Assembly: GCF_000962805.1 (NCBI RefSeq)
Contig: NZ_JZTW01000001.1
Location: forward strand, 186,001 to 250,000
Reading direction: 5' to 3'
Source of the DNA: Pseudarthrobacter chlorophenolicus
Lineage (GTDB): Bacteria; Actinomycetota; Actinomycetes; Actinomycetales; Micrococcaceae
DNA length: 64,000 bases
Shown: positions 8,072-16,492 of the stretch, piece by piece
How the letters are laid out: each line of letters starts with the position of its first letter
Position numbering within the stretch: position 1 is the stretch's first letter
Program-made: the position numbers and the translations under genes
The notes under the pieces: generated by a model
What the model was told of the DNA's origin: nothing
Database searches by the model: none
The model's input: only the letters and a program-made list of their open reading frames with translations

Positions 8072-9100
8072 TCATGCAGGCAGGGCCTTCGCCCGGTACC
8101 CGTCCGGGTTGTGCTGCTGCCAGCGCCACGCGTCCGCGCACATGCTCTCCAGCGTCTCCGACGCCTTCCACCCCAGGTCGCGGAAGGCGCTGGAGGGATC
8201 GGCCAGGCTGACCGGCGCGTCGCCCGGGCGGCGGTCCACCAGCTCGTAGGGCACGCTGGTGCCGGAGGCGGCCTCGAATGCGTGGATGATTTCCAGCACC
8301 GAGTAGCCGCGTCCGGTCCCAAGGTTCCACGTGTGCAGCCCCGGGTGCCCGGACAGGTAGTCCAACGCGGCTGCGTGGCCTGCGGCGAGGTCCATGACGT
8401 GAATGTAGTCGCGGACCCCTGTCCCGTCAGCGGTGGGGTAGTCGTTGCCGAAGACGCTGACCTTGTCCCTGCGGCCCACCGCCACCTGGGTGACGAAGGG
8501 GAAGAGGTTGTTGGGCGGGCCCTGCGGGTCTTCGCCGATGAGCCCTGAAGGGTGGGCGCCCACGGGGTTGAAGTAGCGCAGCAGCGCAATCCTCCACCGG
8601 CTGTCCGCCGCCTGCAGATCCACCAGGATCTCTTCAATGTGCTGCTTGGTCCGGCCGTACGGGTTGGTGGCCCGCAGCGGGAAGTCCTCGCGCAGTGGCA
8701 TCTGGGGGTTGGCGCCATACACGGTGGCGGAGGAACTGAACACCAGGTTCCGGATGCCGTAGGCGTCCATGGTCTCCAGGAGGGTCAGGGTTCCGCTGAC
8801 GTTGTTGCCGTAATAGCGCAGCGGCTGGTCCACGGACTCGCCCACGGCCTTGTACCCGGCGAAATGGATGACCGACTCAATATCGTCCTGGTCGAAGATC
8901 CGCTCGAGGCAGGACCTGTCGGCGATGTCCCCTTCAACGAAGGCGATCTCCCGTCCGGTCAGTTTCTCTACGCGCAGCAGTGATTCCGAGAGGGAATTGC
9001 TGAGGTTGTCGATGACGGTGATGTCGTGCCCGGCTTCGAGGAGCCGCAGGATGGTGTGCGATCCGATGTACCCGCAGCCGCCGGTGATGAGAATCCTAAT
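8072..9100 (-). CDS. galE: UDP-glucose/UDP-GlcNAc 4-epimerase
   Basis: Extended SDR epimerase of 342 aa if started at the ATT at 9100, which would begin 'MRILITGGCGYIG' exactly where family members start. The ATT overlaps the TAG stop of the upstream glycosidase gene and has GAGGA 7-9 nt upstream. An ATG at 9178 would add 26 residues overlapping that gene. Seen: the GxxGxxG NAD site, 'SSSATVYG' with the catalytic Ser, the 'YGRTK' YxxxK pair, and 'RYFNPVGAHPSG'. It makes UDP-Gal and, in Pel-type loci, possibly UDP-GalNAc. It is the last gene of the pelG-pelF-glycosidase operon, so it probably supplies precursor to that polymer. Confidence 0.92.
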   Translation of the reverse strand: MRILITGGCGYIGSHTILRLLEAGHDITVIDNLSNSLSESLLRVEKLTGREIAFVEGDIADRSCLERIFDQDDIESVIHFAGYKAVGESVDQPLRYYGNNVSGTLTLLETMDAYGIRNLVFSSSATVYGANPQMPLREDFPLRATNPYGRTKQHIEEILVDLQAADSRWRIALLRYFNPVGAHPSGLIGEDPQGPPNNLFPFVTQVAVGRRDKVSVFGNDYPTADGTGVRDYIHVMDLAAGHAAALDYLSGHPGLHTWNLGTGRGYSVLEIIHAFEAASGTSVPYELVDRRPGDAPVSLADPSSAFRDLGWKASETLESMCADAWRWQQHNPDGYRAKALPA

Positions 9101-10178
9101 TGTTCTGTCCTCGCTGATAGATGACGCCCCGCTGTGCCTGCAGGACCACTGATGACGGGGCCGGGTTCCCGGCGGCATCCGCTAAGCCGGCCGGCACCTT
9201 GACCTTGTGGCGGCGGCGGCCGTCCTGGTTGAAGTTCACGGCCGCCCAGCCGTTGCTGAATTCCCGGGACCAGACGTGGTTGCGGCCCTTGGGCTCTTCC
9301 GCCGGACTGCCCAGGCTCCAGTCGAGCTCGGGGATGTGCTGGGTGCGGCTGTAATCGTCATGGGCTGTTGCCGAATACGATCCGCGGCCGGCGCCGAAGA
9401 TCCAGAAGGCCGCCAGCCCGTACGTGAAGTTGGGATGGGAGTCATCCCCGTCGGTGGGAACGCGCAGGATGGACAGGCCGGGGCCTTCCACCTGCGGCAG
9501 CTGGGCCTCGGCGGTCCGGGGATCGAAAAGGTTCTTCGGTCCGTAACCCAGCCATACCTCTTCGAAACCCCCGCCATAGGCGGCGTGCGAGGCCCAACGC
9601 CCGGGCCGCCGTCGTGATTCCGCAATGTTGGGCACCAGGATTTTCCCCACGCCGTTCAGTGACCGGCCGGCGGCATGCACCAGCAGGTCCAGCCCGTCCC
9701 TGAGCTCGGCCATGGACGTCGCTTCCCGGATGGGAAGGTTCAGCTGGTAGTAGTCCTCGAAGACGTCGTTATCAGCCATCACCCCGTCGAACGGTGAATC
9801 CGCAAGCTCCGCGGTGACATTCCGGACCCAGCGCTCGCGGTACCCGGCGTCCCGGACATTCATCTGCCAGTGCCCGCCGTAGCCGTTCCACTGGATCCGG
9901 GAACCGTCCAGCCGGGTGGCGAACCAGTCCCCGCCCTGGTCCTCGGCCTCCTGATGGCTGACACCGGAGCTGTACACCGGGCCGGGCTCGTAATCGCGGG
10001 TGGAGGACAGGCATTTGTAGCACAGCACTGTCATATCCGGGCGGAGCCGCTTCAGCTCCGCTGCCGCGTCCGTCTCCCAGGGCTGCAGGATGGCCGCGCG
10101 GTAGTGTTCCGCCGCGAAGGCCAGCTGGTCCGGGGTGATCGGATCGCCGTACCTGATCCAGGCGCCGACCCCGCTCAC
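9096..10178 (-). CDS. Putative glycoside hydrolase (GHL15-like TIM barrel) of the Pel-like operon
   Basis: 360 aa, GTG start at 10178 overlapping the pelF stop by 4 nt (GTGA). No signal peptide. It resembles the hypothetical glycosyl hydrolase 15 family: 'GVGAWIRYGDPIT', 'VLCYKCLSS', 'GGHWQMNVRDAGYRERWV', 'FDGVMADNDVFEDYY' (acidic residues at strand ends are catalytic candidates) and a C-terminal beta domain ('VNFNQDGRRRHKVKVP'). In Pel systems PelA carries an N-terminal polygalactosaminidase barrel plus a deacetylase. This protein sits in the corresponding position but lacks any deacetylase part and any export signal. Whether it replaces PelA is inference. Confidence 0.75.
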   Translation of the reverse strand: MSGVGAWIRYGDPITPDQLAFAAEHYRAAILQPWETDAAAELKRLRPDMTVLCYKCLSSTRDYEPGPVYSSGVSHQEAEDQGGDWFATRLDGSRIQWNGYGGHWQMNVRDAGYRERWVRNVTAELADSPFDGVMADNDVFEDYYQLNLPIREATSMAELRDGLDLLVHAAGRSLNGVGKILVPNIAESRRRPGRWASHAAYGGGFEEVWLGYGPKNLFDPRTAEAQLPQVEGPGLSILRVPTDGDDSHPNFTYGLAAFWIFGAGRGSYSATAHDDYSRTQHIPELDWSLGSPAEEPKGRNHVWSREFSNGWAAVNFNQDGRRRHKVKVPAGLADAAGNPAPSSVVLQAQRGVIYQRGQNN

Positions 10179-11881
10179 AGCTCTGCCGGAACCTTGTCGT
10201 CGATGAGCTCAGCCATATCGTCGGCGACCGGGAGATCGCCCAGGGCACGGTAGATCTGGTTGTACGAGGACATGACCTCGTGCATCTGGAAGAGCTCCTG
10301 GACCCGGGTGCGGGCATTGGCTGCATACGCGGCGTACTCGTCCAGGTTGCCGATCACTGCCTGGATCCCGTCAGCCATCTGGTGGACATCGCCCGGGGTG
10401 ACGGTTTCGCCGCAGGGGCCGATGGTGCGCCCGTCCGGGGTGATGAGGTTGTCCGCGATCTGCTGGGCAACGCCTCCCACGTCCGAACCCACGGTGGGGA
10501 TGCCGGCCGCCATGGCCTCGAGGATGACGATGGGCTGGCCCTCGTTGTAGCTGGGCAGCACCAGGAGGTCGAACTGGTCCAGCATGTCCCGCACGTGGAC
10601 CGTGCCGTGGATGGTGACGTGGTCCATGAGGCCCAGCGCCTCGATCTTTGCGAGGCACGCCTCGTAGTATTCGGGCACGTGCTCGGTGGGGCCCAGGACG
10701 TCCAGGTGGATGTTGGGGTAGCCGCGGTCCCTCAGGATTTCGAGGCTGGAGAGAAGGTCAAGCAGACCCTTGATGGGCACCACGCGGGCGATGTAGACAA
10801 GGTGCCAGACGTAGTCCGAGCCTTCCTTTTCCATCGTGGCCAGCGCCTGCCGCCGGGCACGGTACTTGTCATCGAACTCCTCGATGACCATGCCATTGGG
10901 CACCACCACTGACTTGTCGATGTCCGTGCCCAGGCGGGCAGCCTCGGTGATGGCACTGGGGTACAGGTAGGTGATCAGCCGGGCGCTGGGATAGCAGAAG
11001 CGGCCCATTTCGGTCCACCACGCCATCCAGGCGCGCTGCTCCGCGGTGACGTCGAAGGTCCGGTAATCGTCTTCCGTGATGGACAGGGCCATGTTCCGGT
11101 CCAGCAGGGTGTTGACGGTGTCGCGGACGTAGAGGTTGTGTTCAGTCAGCAGGAAGGACGTGTCATGGTCCCGTGCCGCTGCGGCCCCGAGCAGCGAGGC
11201 GTAGCCGGTGGTGTGGGCGTGATAGACGCTGGCGCGCGGCATGGTCTCACCCAGCACGGCGAACGCCAGCGAGAAGAAGTTCCGCAACGTCCAGAACGAG
11301 TTGGCCAGGGAGAGATCCAGTTGGGGCATGCGCACCTGCAGCGCCTCCATGAATTCCCGGGACCCCAGCAGTGCCCAGAGCGGGTACTTCCGGGTGCGCT
11401 CGTTCAGGCCCTCATCGATCAGCTCCCACAGTCCCTCAACGTCGCCGTATTCCGAGAGCGCATAGATGGAGTCGAAGAGCCGGTGGGAGAGCTGCTCGCG
11501 CTGCTGGGACGTCATGCCCAGGTCCTTGGCTGACACCGAAAGGAAATCCTGCCGGTGCTCTTCCATGCTGAGGAACACGGTGCGGACCCAGCGGACGTTG
11601 GGCGGCATGCCGTAGAGGTCTGTCGACGGCGACTTGGAATCCCAGGCGATATGGATGATGCCGTAGCTCAGGTCCGGGTTATGGGTCACGATGTCGTGGA
11701 CCACTGCGGACACCCCGCCCTTGAGGAAAGGGTAGGTGGACTCCATGACGATGGCTACGTCAACGTCTTCGTACTCAGGCTTTGCGGCCGGCGCCGGTCC
11801 GGAAGCCCGCAGCGGCAGGACGTCCTTGGGCAGTGTCTTCGGGCTTTTCAGTGTCGAGTACAAAATGTTCCCCTTATGCAT
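10175..11881 (-). CDS. pelF: PelF-like GT4 glycosyltransferase
   Basis: 568 aa, a GT-B fold cytosolic glycosyltransferase. PelF hallmarks are seen: N-terminal 'VAIVMESTYPFLKGGVSAVV', mid-protein 'LLTEHNLYVRDT' (compare TEHGIYTRER in PelF) and C-terminal 'LPSYNEGQPIVILEAMAAG' with E-x7-E chemistry. In Pel synthesis PelF polymerises UDP-GalNAc/GlcN-type donors and works with the membrane protein PelG. The ATG at 11881 has no good ribosome site; a TTG at 11863 has AAGGGG 7 nt upstream and may be the true start. It follows pelG by 68 bp and is coupled to the glycosidase gene. PelD and PelE are not present next to it. Confidence 0.85.
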   Translation of the reverse strand: MHKGNILYSTLKSPKTLPKDVLPLRASGPAPAAKPEYEDVDVAIVMESTYPFLKGGVSAVVHDIVTHNPDLSYGIIHIAWDSKSPSTDLYGMPPNVRWVRTVFLSMEEHRQDFLSVSAKDLGMTSQQREQLSHRLFDSIYALSEYGDVEGLWELIDEGLNERTRKYPLWALLGSREFMEALQVRMPQLDLSLANSFWTLRNFFSLAFAVLGETMPRASVYHAHTTGYASLLGAAAARDHDTSFLLTEHNLYVRDTVNTLLDRNMALSITEDDYRTFDVTAEQRAWMAWWTEMGRFCYPSARLITYLYPSAITEAARLGTDIDKSVVVPNGMVIEEFDDKYRARRQALATMEKEGSDYVWHLVYIARVVPIKGLLDLLSSLEILRDRGYPNIHLDVLGPTEHVPEYYEACLAKIEALGLMDHVTIHGTVHVRDMLDQFDLLVLPSYNEGQPIVILEAMAAGIPTVGSDVGGVAQQIADNLITPDGRTIGPCGETVTPGDVHQMADGIQAVIGNLDEYAAYAANARTRVQELFQMHEVMSSYNQIYRALGDLPVADDMAELIDDKVPAEL

Positions 11882-11949
11882 TCTGGTAATCAGGCGTTTG
11901 GTGGTGCTGCTGGGTGGTTGGTGCTGGTGTGTGGTGACCGTTGCGGCGG

Positions 11950-13401
11950 TTACCAGGTGGTGGCGTGGCGCCAGAAGAGCGTGTACTCCGGCTGGCTCCA
12001 GTGCTGCCTGTAGAACATCCAGGCAATGACAATCAAGATGAAGTCCACGGCGCCGAGCAGCAGGTAGCTTCCTGATGCTCCGGTCAGGGGACCGAAGAGT
12101 CCGCCTGCCACGAACGCGAGGACACAGACGGCCAGGTGGACGGCCCCAAGGAGCTGCGGTGTCACCTTCTCGCCGATGAAGTCGAGTTCGTAGCTCAGGA
12201 GGGTGAGGACCATGAAGCCCCAGGACGCAGCCGAAGCCGCCACCGCAAGCACTGTCTGTGCCGGGTCGACGCCGGCCATCACCAGTGAGACGGCCAGCGT
12301 CAGGAGCGCGGCGATGGCGCCCGTGAGCAACACGGACCGGTCAACCACACGGGTGAGCCGGCCGGAACTGCCCTTGAGGGAGCTGATGGGGGCTTCGGCG
12401 ATGTCTTTGTGGAGCCGGCCCAGGGCCTTGTCCACGGTGGGGGCCAGCTGGACGAAGTAGTAGTTGTAGGCCACCACGGCGGGCAGCATCGCGGCGAACA
12501 CTGCGACGACGTTGAAGTCGCCTTTGGTCACGGCGAACAGGGCGAACTTGTCAGCCCACAAGACGGCGCCCATGAAGATGCCGCGGACCAGGTCCTGGCC
12601 CACCACGCGCATGCTGAGGCGCTGGACGAAGCCAAGGTGGCGGAGTCCGCTGCGCATGGCAATGATCTGGGTGAGGGTGCCCACCAGCGGCGGCAGCCAC
12701 CAGGTGGTGGGGGAGATAAAGAGGGCAGCAGCGTAGCCGGACCAGGCGATGGCCCACAGGCCCCGGCGGTTGGCCACGTTGGCCAGGACGAGCGACTGGA
12801 CGAACAGCAGGTGGAGGACACACAGGATGACGTAGTCCAGCATGACTGTTGCGGACCACCCGGTGGCCAGCCACATGGGAACGGCGAAGGCGGCAATCAG
12901 GGGCAGCGTTTGCAGGAAAATGGTGGGCCAGTACTGGCAGAACCGCTGGGTAATGGCGGCAAGGTCCCGCGCAGCCATGAGGTCACCCAGCACACGGTAG
13001 ATGGGAAGGCACGCTGCCTGCGCCATCCACGGGACGGTAATCGAGGACGCGAGCACCACCAGGGTCAGCGGCACCCCGTCCACGTCCACGGCAGCCATGG
13101 TGGGGCTGACCAGCGGGTAGACGATGTTCAGCAGCAGGACGGGGGACAAGTACAGGAGTAGCTGGGCGCCCAGGCGCTCAGTGGCGCGCTGGTTGCCGTA
13201 GCGGTCCCGCCCGGCGACGCCCGGCCTGAGGATCAGGGCCAGGGCCAGGAGTGCCGGGAGGACGGCTGCCAAGAAGACGGGCAACTGGGAGCCGGTGGCA
13301 AAGAACTGGACGGCGAAGGGTACACAAGCCGACAACACCAGTCCCGCGAGAATGATCATGGACATTTGACGGGCATACGTATCTTGCAGCAAGGACTTCA
13401 A
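11950..13401 (-). CDS. pelG: PelG-like polysaccharide membrane transporter
   Basis: 483 aa, about 12 predicted membrane segments, TTG start at 13401. PelG-like features are 'FMGAVLWADKFALFAVTKGD' and 'AYNYYFVQLAPTVDKALG', matching the 'G.w.DKw.fW' and 'FF...Ft.fi' region of PelG, a MATE/Wzx-like flippase of about 456 aa. It sits directly 5' of pelF, as a partner should. GAGGAAAG lies 13 nt before the TTG, rather distant, so an alternative start ('MSMIILAG') is possible. It probably moves the PelF product across the membrane. A long leader with a strand-specific RNA fold precedes it. Confidence 0.8.
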   Translation of the reverse strand: MKSLLQDTYARQMSMIILAGLVLSACVPFAVQFFATGSQLPVFLAAVLPALLALALILRPGVAGRDRYGNQRATERLGAQLLLYLSPVLLLNIVYPLVSPTMAAVDVDGVPLTLVVLASSITVPWMAQAACLPIYRVLGDLMAARDLAAITQRFCQYWPTIFLQTLPLIAAFAVPMWLATGWSATVMLDYVILCVLHLLFVQSLVLANVANRRGLWAIAWSGYAAALFISPTTWWLPPLVGTLTQIIAMRSGLRHLGFVQRLSMRVVGQDLVRGIFMGAVLWADKFALFAVTKGDFNVVAVFAAMLPAVVAYNYYFVQLAPTVDKALGRLHKDIAEAPISSLKGSSGRLTRVVDRSVLLTGAIAALLTLAVSLVMAGVDPAQTVLAVAASAASWGFMVLTLLSYELDFIGEKVTPQLLGAVHLAVCVLAFVAGGLFGPLTGASGSYLLLGAVDFILIVIAWMFYRQHWSQPEYTLFWRHATTW

Positions 13402-13557
13402 AAGATGTGGTTCTTTCCTCTAGGTCTGGCAATGACGGCCTGGGGGCCACGGCGGCGGACCGCAGCGGTGCTGCGGCCTTGTTGTTCAGGGCATGAAAAT
13501 GCCCGCCCGTCTGTCTTCAATGACAGGCCAGGCAGGCGCTTGACGATTCAACTGATG

Positions 13558-13645
13558 GTCACCGGCAGGTAGGGCAGGTGACGGAGTCGACGACGGACTG
13601 GGGGGCCAACCCGGTCTCAGGGAGCTGGCTTCCGCCGTCGACTCC
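13558..13645 (-). promoter_or_regulatory. Candidate structured RNA in the pelG leader
   Basis: Read leftward: a 14-bp helix (13645-13632 with 13596-13583) encloses an 8-bp hairpin (13629-13622 with 13612-13605), followed at once by a 6-bp hairpin (13582-13558). The long helix contains one G-U and the inner hairpin two G-U pairs that form only in the leftward transcript; on the other strand these would be A-C mismatches. It ends about 157 nt before the pelG start. I do not recognise a known riboswitch class. Confidence 0.45.
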
Positions 13646-14156
13646 AGCTGGAGCCCGGCCACTGCGGAGGAGGCCGGAAAATGAACAATCCCAATTACAC
13701 AAGCGAACGCAATGAATTCGCACGGGTAGCGGGTACTCAATTTTCGAAATGGCACTACTTGGTTCCCTGAATACCCAGCAAACCAGTGAATTCTCAGCTT
13801 CTTCTCTCAAGCGGCTCAAGAATTGATAAACGTGCGGCCTACTTCTCAGGATTTCCTCAGCGAGCTGGCAAAACGCAGTCAGAGCCACATCGCCGCAGGT
13901 CAGGCTGGTTTGATGGGCTCCAGCGCAGTCGCGGCCGCGCGCAGACTGTACTGCATGGCATCAATCTGGCCGAATTCGCGTCCATATTATTCGGCGTGAT
14001 TAAAATCTCTTAATGTGTGGTTCGACGGCGCGCGGAAGGTGCCTCCGCGGTGGGATAAGCCGCCTGACAAGGAAAAATCTATCGACTTTAGTAGTTGCCA
14101 TGAGGCGGCAGTGAGATTAAATGTGAAGTAGTTCATTTTCAGGCCATTGTTTGACT

Positions 14157-14186
14157 TTGCCGTCCTGCCGGATGCGTTTATAGGGT
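14157..14186 (+). promoter_or_regulatory. Promoter of galU, probably giving a leaderless mRNA
   Basis: TTGCCG (14157-14162), an 18-nt spacer, then TAGGGT (14181-14186) six bases before the galU ATG. A TAnnnT box this close to ATG and no ribosome site are typical of leaderless actinobacterial transcripts. Confidence 0.5.
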
Positions 14187-14192
14187 TCTCCC

Positions 14193-15083
14193 ATGACTAA
14201 CGGAAGAGCTGTTACCAAAGCCGTCATTCCTGCTGCCGGATTGGGAACTCGCTTCCTTCCCGCCACCAAGGCGATGCCGAAGGAGATGTTGCCGGTGGTT
14301 GACCGTCCGGCCATCCAGTACGTGGTGGAAGAGGCCATCAAATCCGGCCTGGACGATGTCCTGATGATTACGGGCCGCAGCAAGCGCGCCCTCGAAGACC
14401 ACTTCGACCGCGCACCCGGCCTGGAGCGCCTGCTGGAACAGAAGGGCGACAAGGACCGGCTGCAGTCCATCCAGGCCGCTTCTGAGCTGGGTCCCATCCA
14501 CTACGTGCGCCAGGGGGAGGCCAAAGGCCTCGGCCATGCGGTGCTGTGCGCCAAGCAGCACGTAGGCGATGAGCCGTTTGCCGTGCTGCTCGGGGATGAC
14601 CTCATAGATGAGGCTGAGGACCTGCTGACCACGATGATCGAGGTGCAGCAAAAGACCGGCGGCTCGGTGATTGCCCTGATCGAGGTGGACCCGTCGCAGA
14701 TCAGTGCCTACGGCTGCGCGGACATCACGGCCGTTGAGGGTGAGGACTTTGTCCGGGTGAACAGCCTGGTGGAGAAGCCGGCTGTTGCCGATGCGCCCTC
14801 CAACCTGGCCGTCATCGGCCGATACGTGCTGCACCCGTCCGTGTTCGGGGTGCTGGAGAACACCGCGCCTGGGCGTGGCAACGAAATCCAGCTGACGGAT
14901 GCGCTCCAGACCCTGGCCGCCGGCGAAGGCGAAGGCTCCGGCGTCTACGGTGTGGTGTTTAAGGGCCGCCGCTTTGATACCGGCGACAAACTCAGCTACC
15001 TGAAGGCCGTCATCACCCTTGCATCAGAGCGGGTGGAATTCGGTGAGGACCTGAAGGCCTGGATGAAGGATTTCATTAACTGA
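14193..15083 (+). CDS. galU: UTP-glucose-1-phosphate uridylyltransferase
   Basis: 296 aa, the full family length. It makes UDP-glucose from UTP and glucose-1-phosphate. Seen: the nucleotide-binding signature 'VIPAAGLGTRFLPATKAMPKEMLPVVD', of which 'AAGLGTRFLP' is diagnostic; 'GEAKGLGHAVLC'; the catalytic-site 'LLGDDLI'; 'VEKP'; and 'GNEIQLTDAL'. Divergent from pelG and, with galE at the other end of the locus, it completes a supply of UDP-hexoses for the Pel-like polymer. It also serves general cell-wall metabolism. No ribosome site precedes the ATG. Confidence 0.95.
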   Translation: MTNGRAVTKAVIPAAGLGTRFLPATKAMPKEMLPVVDRPAIQYVVEEAIKSGLDDVLMITGRSKRALEDHFDRAPGLERLLEQKGDKDRLQSIQAASELGPIHYVRQGEAKGLGHAVLCAKQHVGDEPFAVLLGDDLIDEAEDLLTTMIEVQQKTGGSVIALIEVDPSQISAYGCADITAVEGEDFVRVNSLVEKPAVADAPSNLAVIGRYVLHPSVFGVLENTAPGRGNEIQLTDALQTLAAGEGEGSGVYGVVFKGRRFDTGDKLSYLKAVITLASERVEFGEDLKAWMKDFIN

Positions 15084-15256
15084 GACATCCAAAGTAGTAA
15101 CCATCCGCAGGAAGCGCGGCGCCGAATGCGTATGGAAAGGCCGGCAGCGGGCTCAGCCCCTGCCTGCCTGTATGTTGAGGCGGCAGCCGAAGGCAGCAGG
15201 GAAGGACGCGTTTGATCAGACCCTAGCCAGGGGCTCCATGACATAGGGGGGGGATT

Positions 15257-16090
15257 TTGGGGGAGCGCGGCGTTGCTGTGGTTATCGAGGATGATGGCGC
15301 TATCCGGGCATCGTTGACGGAGGTTCTGAGGCAGTCCGGTTTTTCCGTGCATCCGACGTCATCGGGCTCTGAAGGACTTGCAAGGGTTGTTGAGTACAAA
15401 CCGGACATCGTCACCGTTGATATTGGCCTGCCCGACTTTGACGGCATAGAGGTCTCCCGGCGCATCAGGACCTTCAGCGACGCGTACGTGATCATCATCA
15501 GCAGGCGCGCGGACGAAGCGGACGCGCTCATGGGGTTTGAGGCAGGTGCCGACGACTACCTCATTAAGCCCTTCCGGACGCGCGAGCTTAAAGCACGCGT
15601 CAGGGCGATGTTCCGCAGGCCGAGGATCATTGTCCCTCCCGCCAGGCAGCAACTTCCCGCGGCCCGTCAGGTTCGCCCCGGGGCCGCCCTCGTTCCGGAG
15701 GTCCTGGGTTTGGTGGCCGCTCCTGAGGGGGCGCGTGATCTCGGGCATCCCGCCCAGCCCACGGGCAAAATCGATTTTGCACACCGTGGACTGACCCTTC
15801 ACGAGGGCACCCGGCAGGTTGCGGTTGACGGTGTTGCCGTCAGCCTGACGCGGAGCCAGTTCGACATCCTCCTGGTCCTCATGGAAAACGGGCGGACCAT
15901 CCAGACCAAGGCGGACCTGGTCCGGCGGCTCCGCAACGATCCCTACCACACCGGGTCTTTTGTTAGTGCGAAAGAGGAGCGCGCCGTGGAGGTGCAGGTC
16001 AGCAACCTCCGCAAGCGGCTCGGCGAGACCACCAGGAGGCCGCGGTGGATCGAAACGGTGCATGGTGTGGGATACCGCATGACCCCCTAG
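15257..16090 (+). CDS. Orphan OmpR-type response regulator
   Basis: 277 aa from the TTG at 15257 (GGGGGGGGA just upstream). The receiver domain (1-118) has the acidic pair D12/D13, phospho-acceptor D55 in 'VTVDIGLPD', S82 and K104 in 'YLIKPF'. A Pro/Ala-rich linker of about 60 residues follows. The C-terminal winged helix shows 'VSLTRSQFDILLVLMENG', 'VEVQVSNLRKRLGE' and 'VHGVGYRM'. No kinase gene is adjacent, so the partner is unknown. It may control the neighbouring polysaccharide genes; that is proximity only. A protease remnant continues in the same frame after its stop. Confidence 0.88.
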   Translation: MGERGVAVVIEDDGAIRASLTEVLRQSGFSVHPTSSGSEGLARVVEYKPDIVTVDIGLPDFDGIEVSRRIRTFSDAYVIIISRRADEADALMGFEAGADDYLIKPFRTRELKARVRAMFRRPRIIVPPARQQLPAARQVRPGAALVPEVLGLVAAPEGARDLGHPAQPTGKIDFAHRGLTLHEGTRQVAVDGVAVSLTRSQFDILLVLMENGRTIQTKADLVRRLRNDPYHTGSFVSAKEERAVEVQVSNLRKRLGETTRRPRWIETVHGVGYRMTP

Positions 16091-16381
16091 CGGCTGGTTA
16101 CAGCCGTCGGATACCCACTTGGCGGCGAGCTCACCACCACTAGGGGCAAAGTGGTGAGGTACGGGACCGATCCGTTCAATTCGTCGCCCTTTCAAATGAT
16201 GTGCAACAGCGCACCGATTGAACACGGGAGCTCAGGCAGTCCGCTCGTCGACTCTTCAGGAAGCATCGTGGGCGTTGCGTACGCGGGTGGAGGCGGGGAC
16301 TTCGTCGCCGTTCCCGTGGAAGCGCTCAATGAAGTTCTCAGGGATCCGTCCAAGTTCAGCAACAAAACGTCCTGCGAATGA
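16091..16381 (+). pseudogene. 3' remnant of a trypsin-like serine protease gene
   Basis: Immediately after the response regulator's TAG, the same frame reads a trypsin-fold C-terminal half: 'AVGYPLGGELTTTRGKVV', 'MMCNSAPIEHGSSGSPLVDS' with the catalytic-serine motif G-S-S-G-S-P-L, then 'GSIVGVAYAGG' and a stop at 16379-16381. The catalytic His and Asp and the signal peptide are missing, and no start with a ribosome site is present. It looks like the end of a gene whose 5' part was removed by rearrangement, which fits a breakpoint between 15 and 17 kb. Confidence 0.7.
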
Positions 16382-16492
16382 GCGCGTGTCCGTACTGGGC
16401 GAGATGCGGGCAGACTGCCGCCGTACTGGGGGACCCTGGGGCAGGCCTTCCCGAACGCTTGAATACAGCTCGTGATGGCTGTGGTCAGGACG

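Larger units (their letters stand above)
13402..14192. other. Divergent regulatory region between pelG and galU
   Basis: 790 bp with no credible gene. The half near galU (13680-14190) is noticeably more A+T-rich than its surroundings. The half near pelG contains the structured element at 13558-13645. A 109-codon leftward frame (13559-13888) has no family features and is not called. Confidence 0.6.

Noticed and set aside
13558..13645. Known c-di-GMP (GEMM-I) or cobalamin riboswitch in the pelG leader
   Set aside because: A GAGACCGGG stretch is reminiscent of a B12 box, but the conserved cores and multi-helix layout of GEMM-I and cobalamin aptamers are absent, so only an unclassified structure is claimed.
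13559..13888. 109-codon leftward frame in the pelG leader
   Set aside because: No family resemblance and irregular codon use; the region is better explained as an untranslated structured leader.
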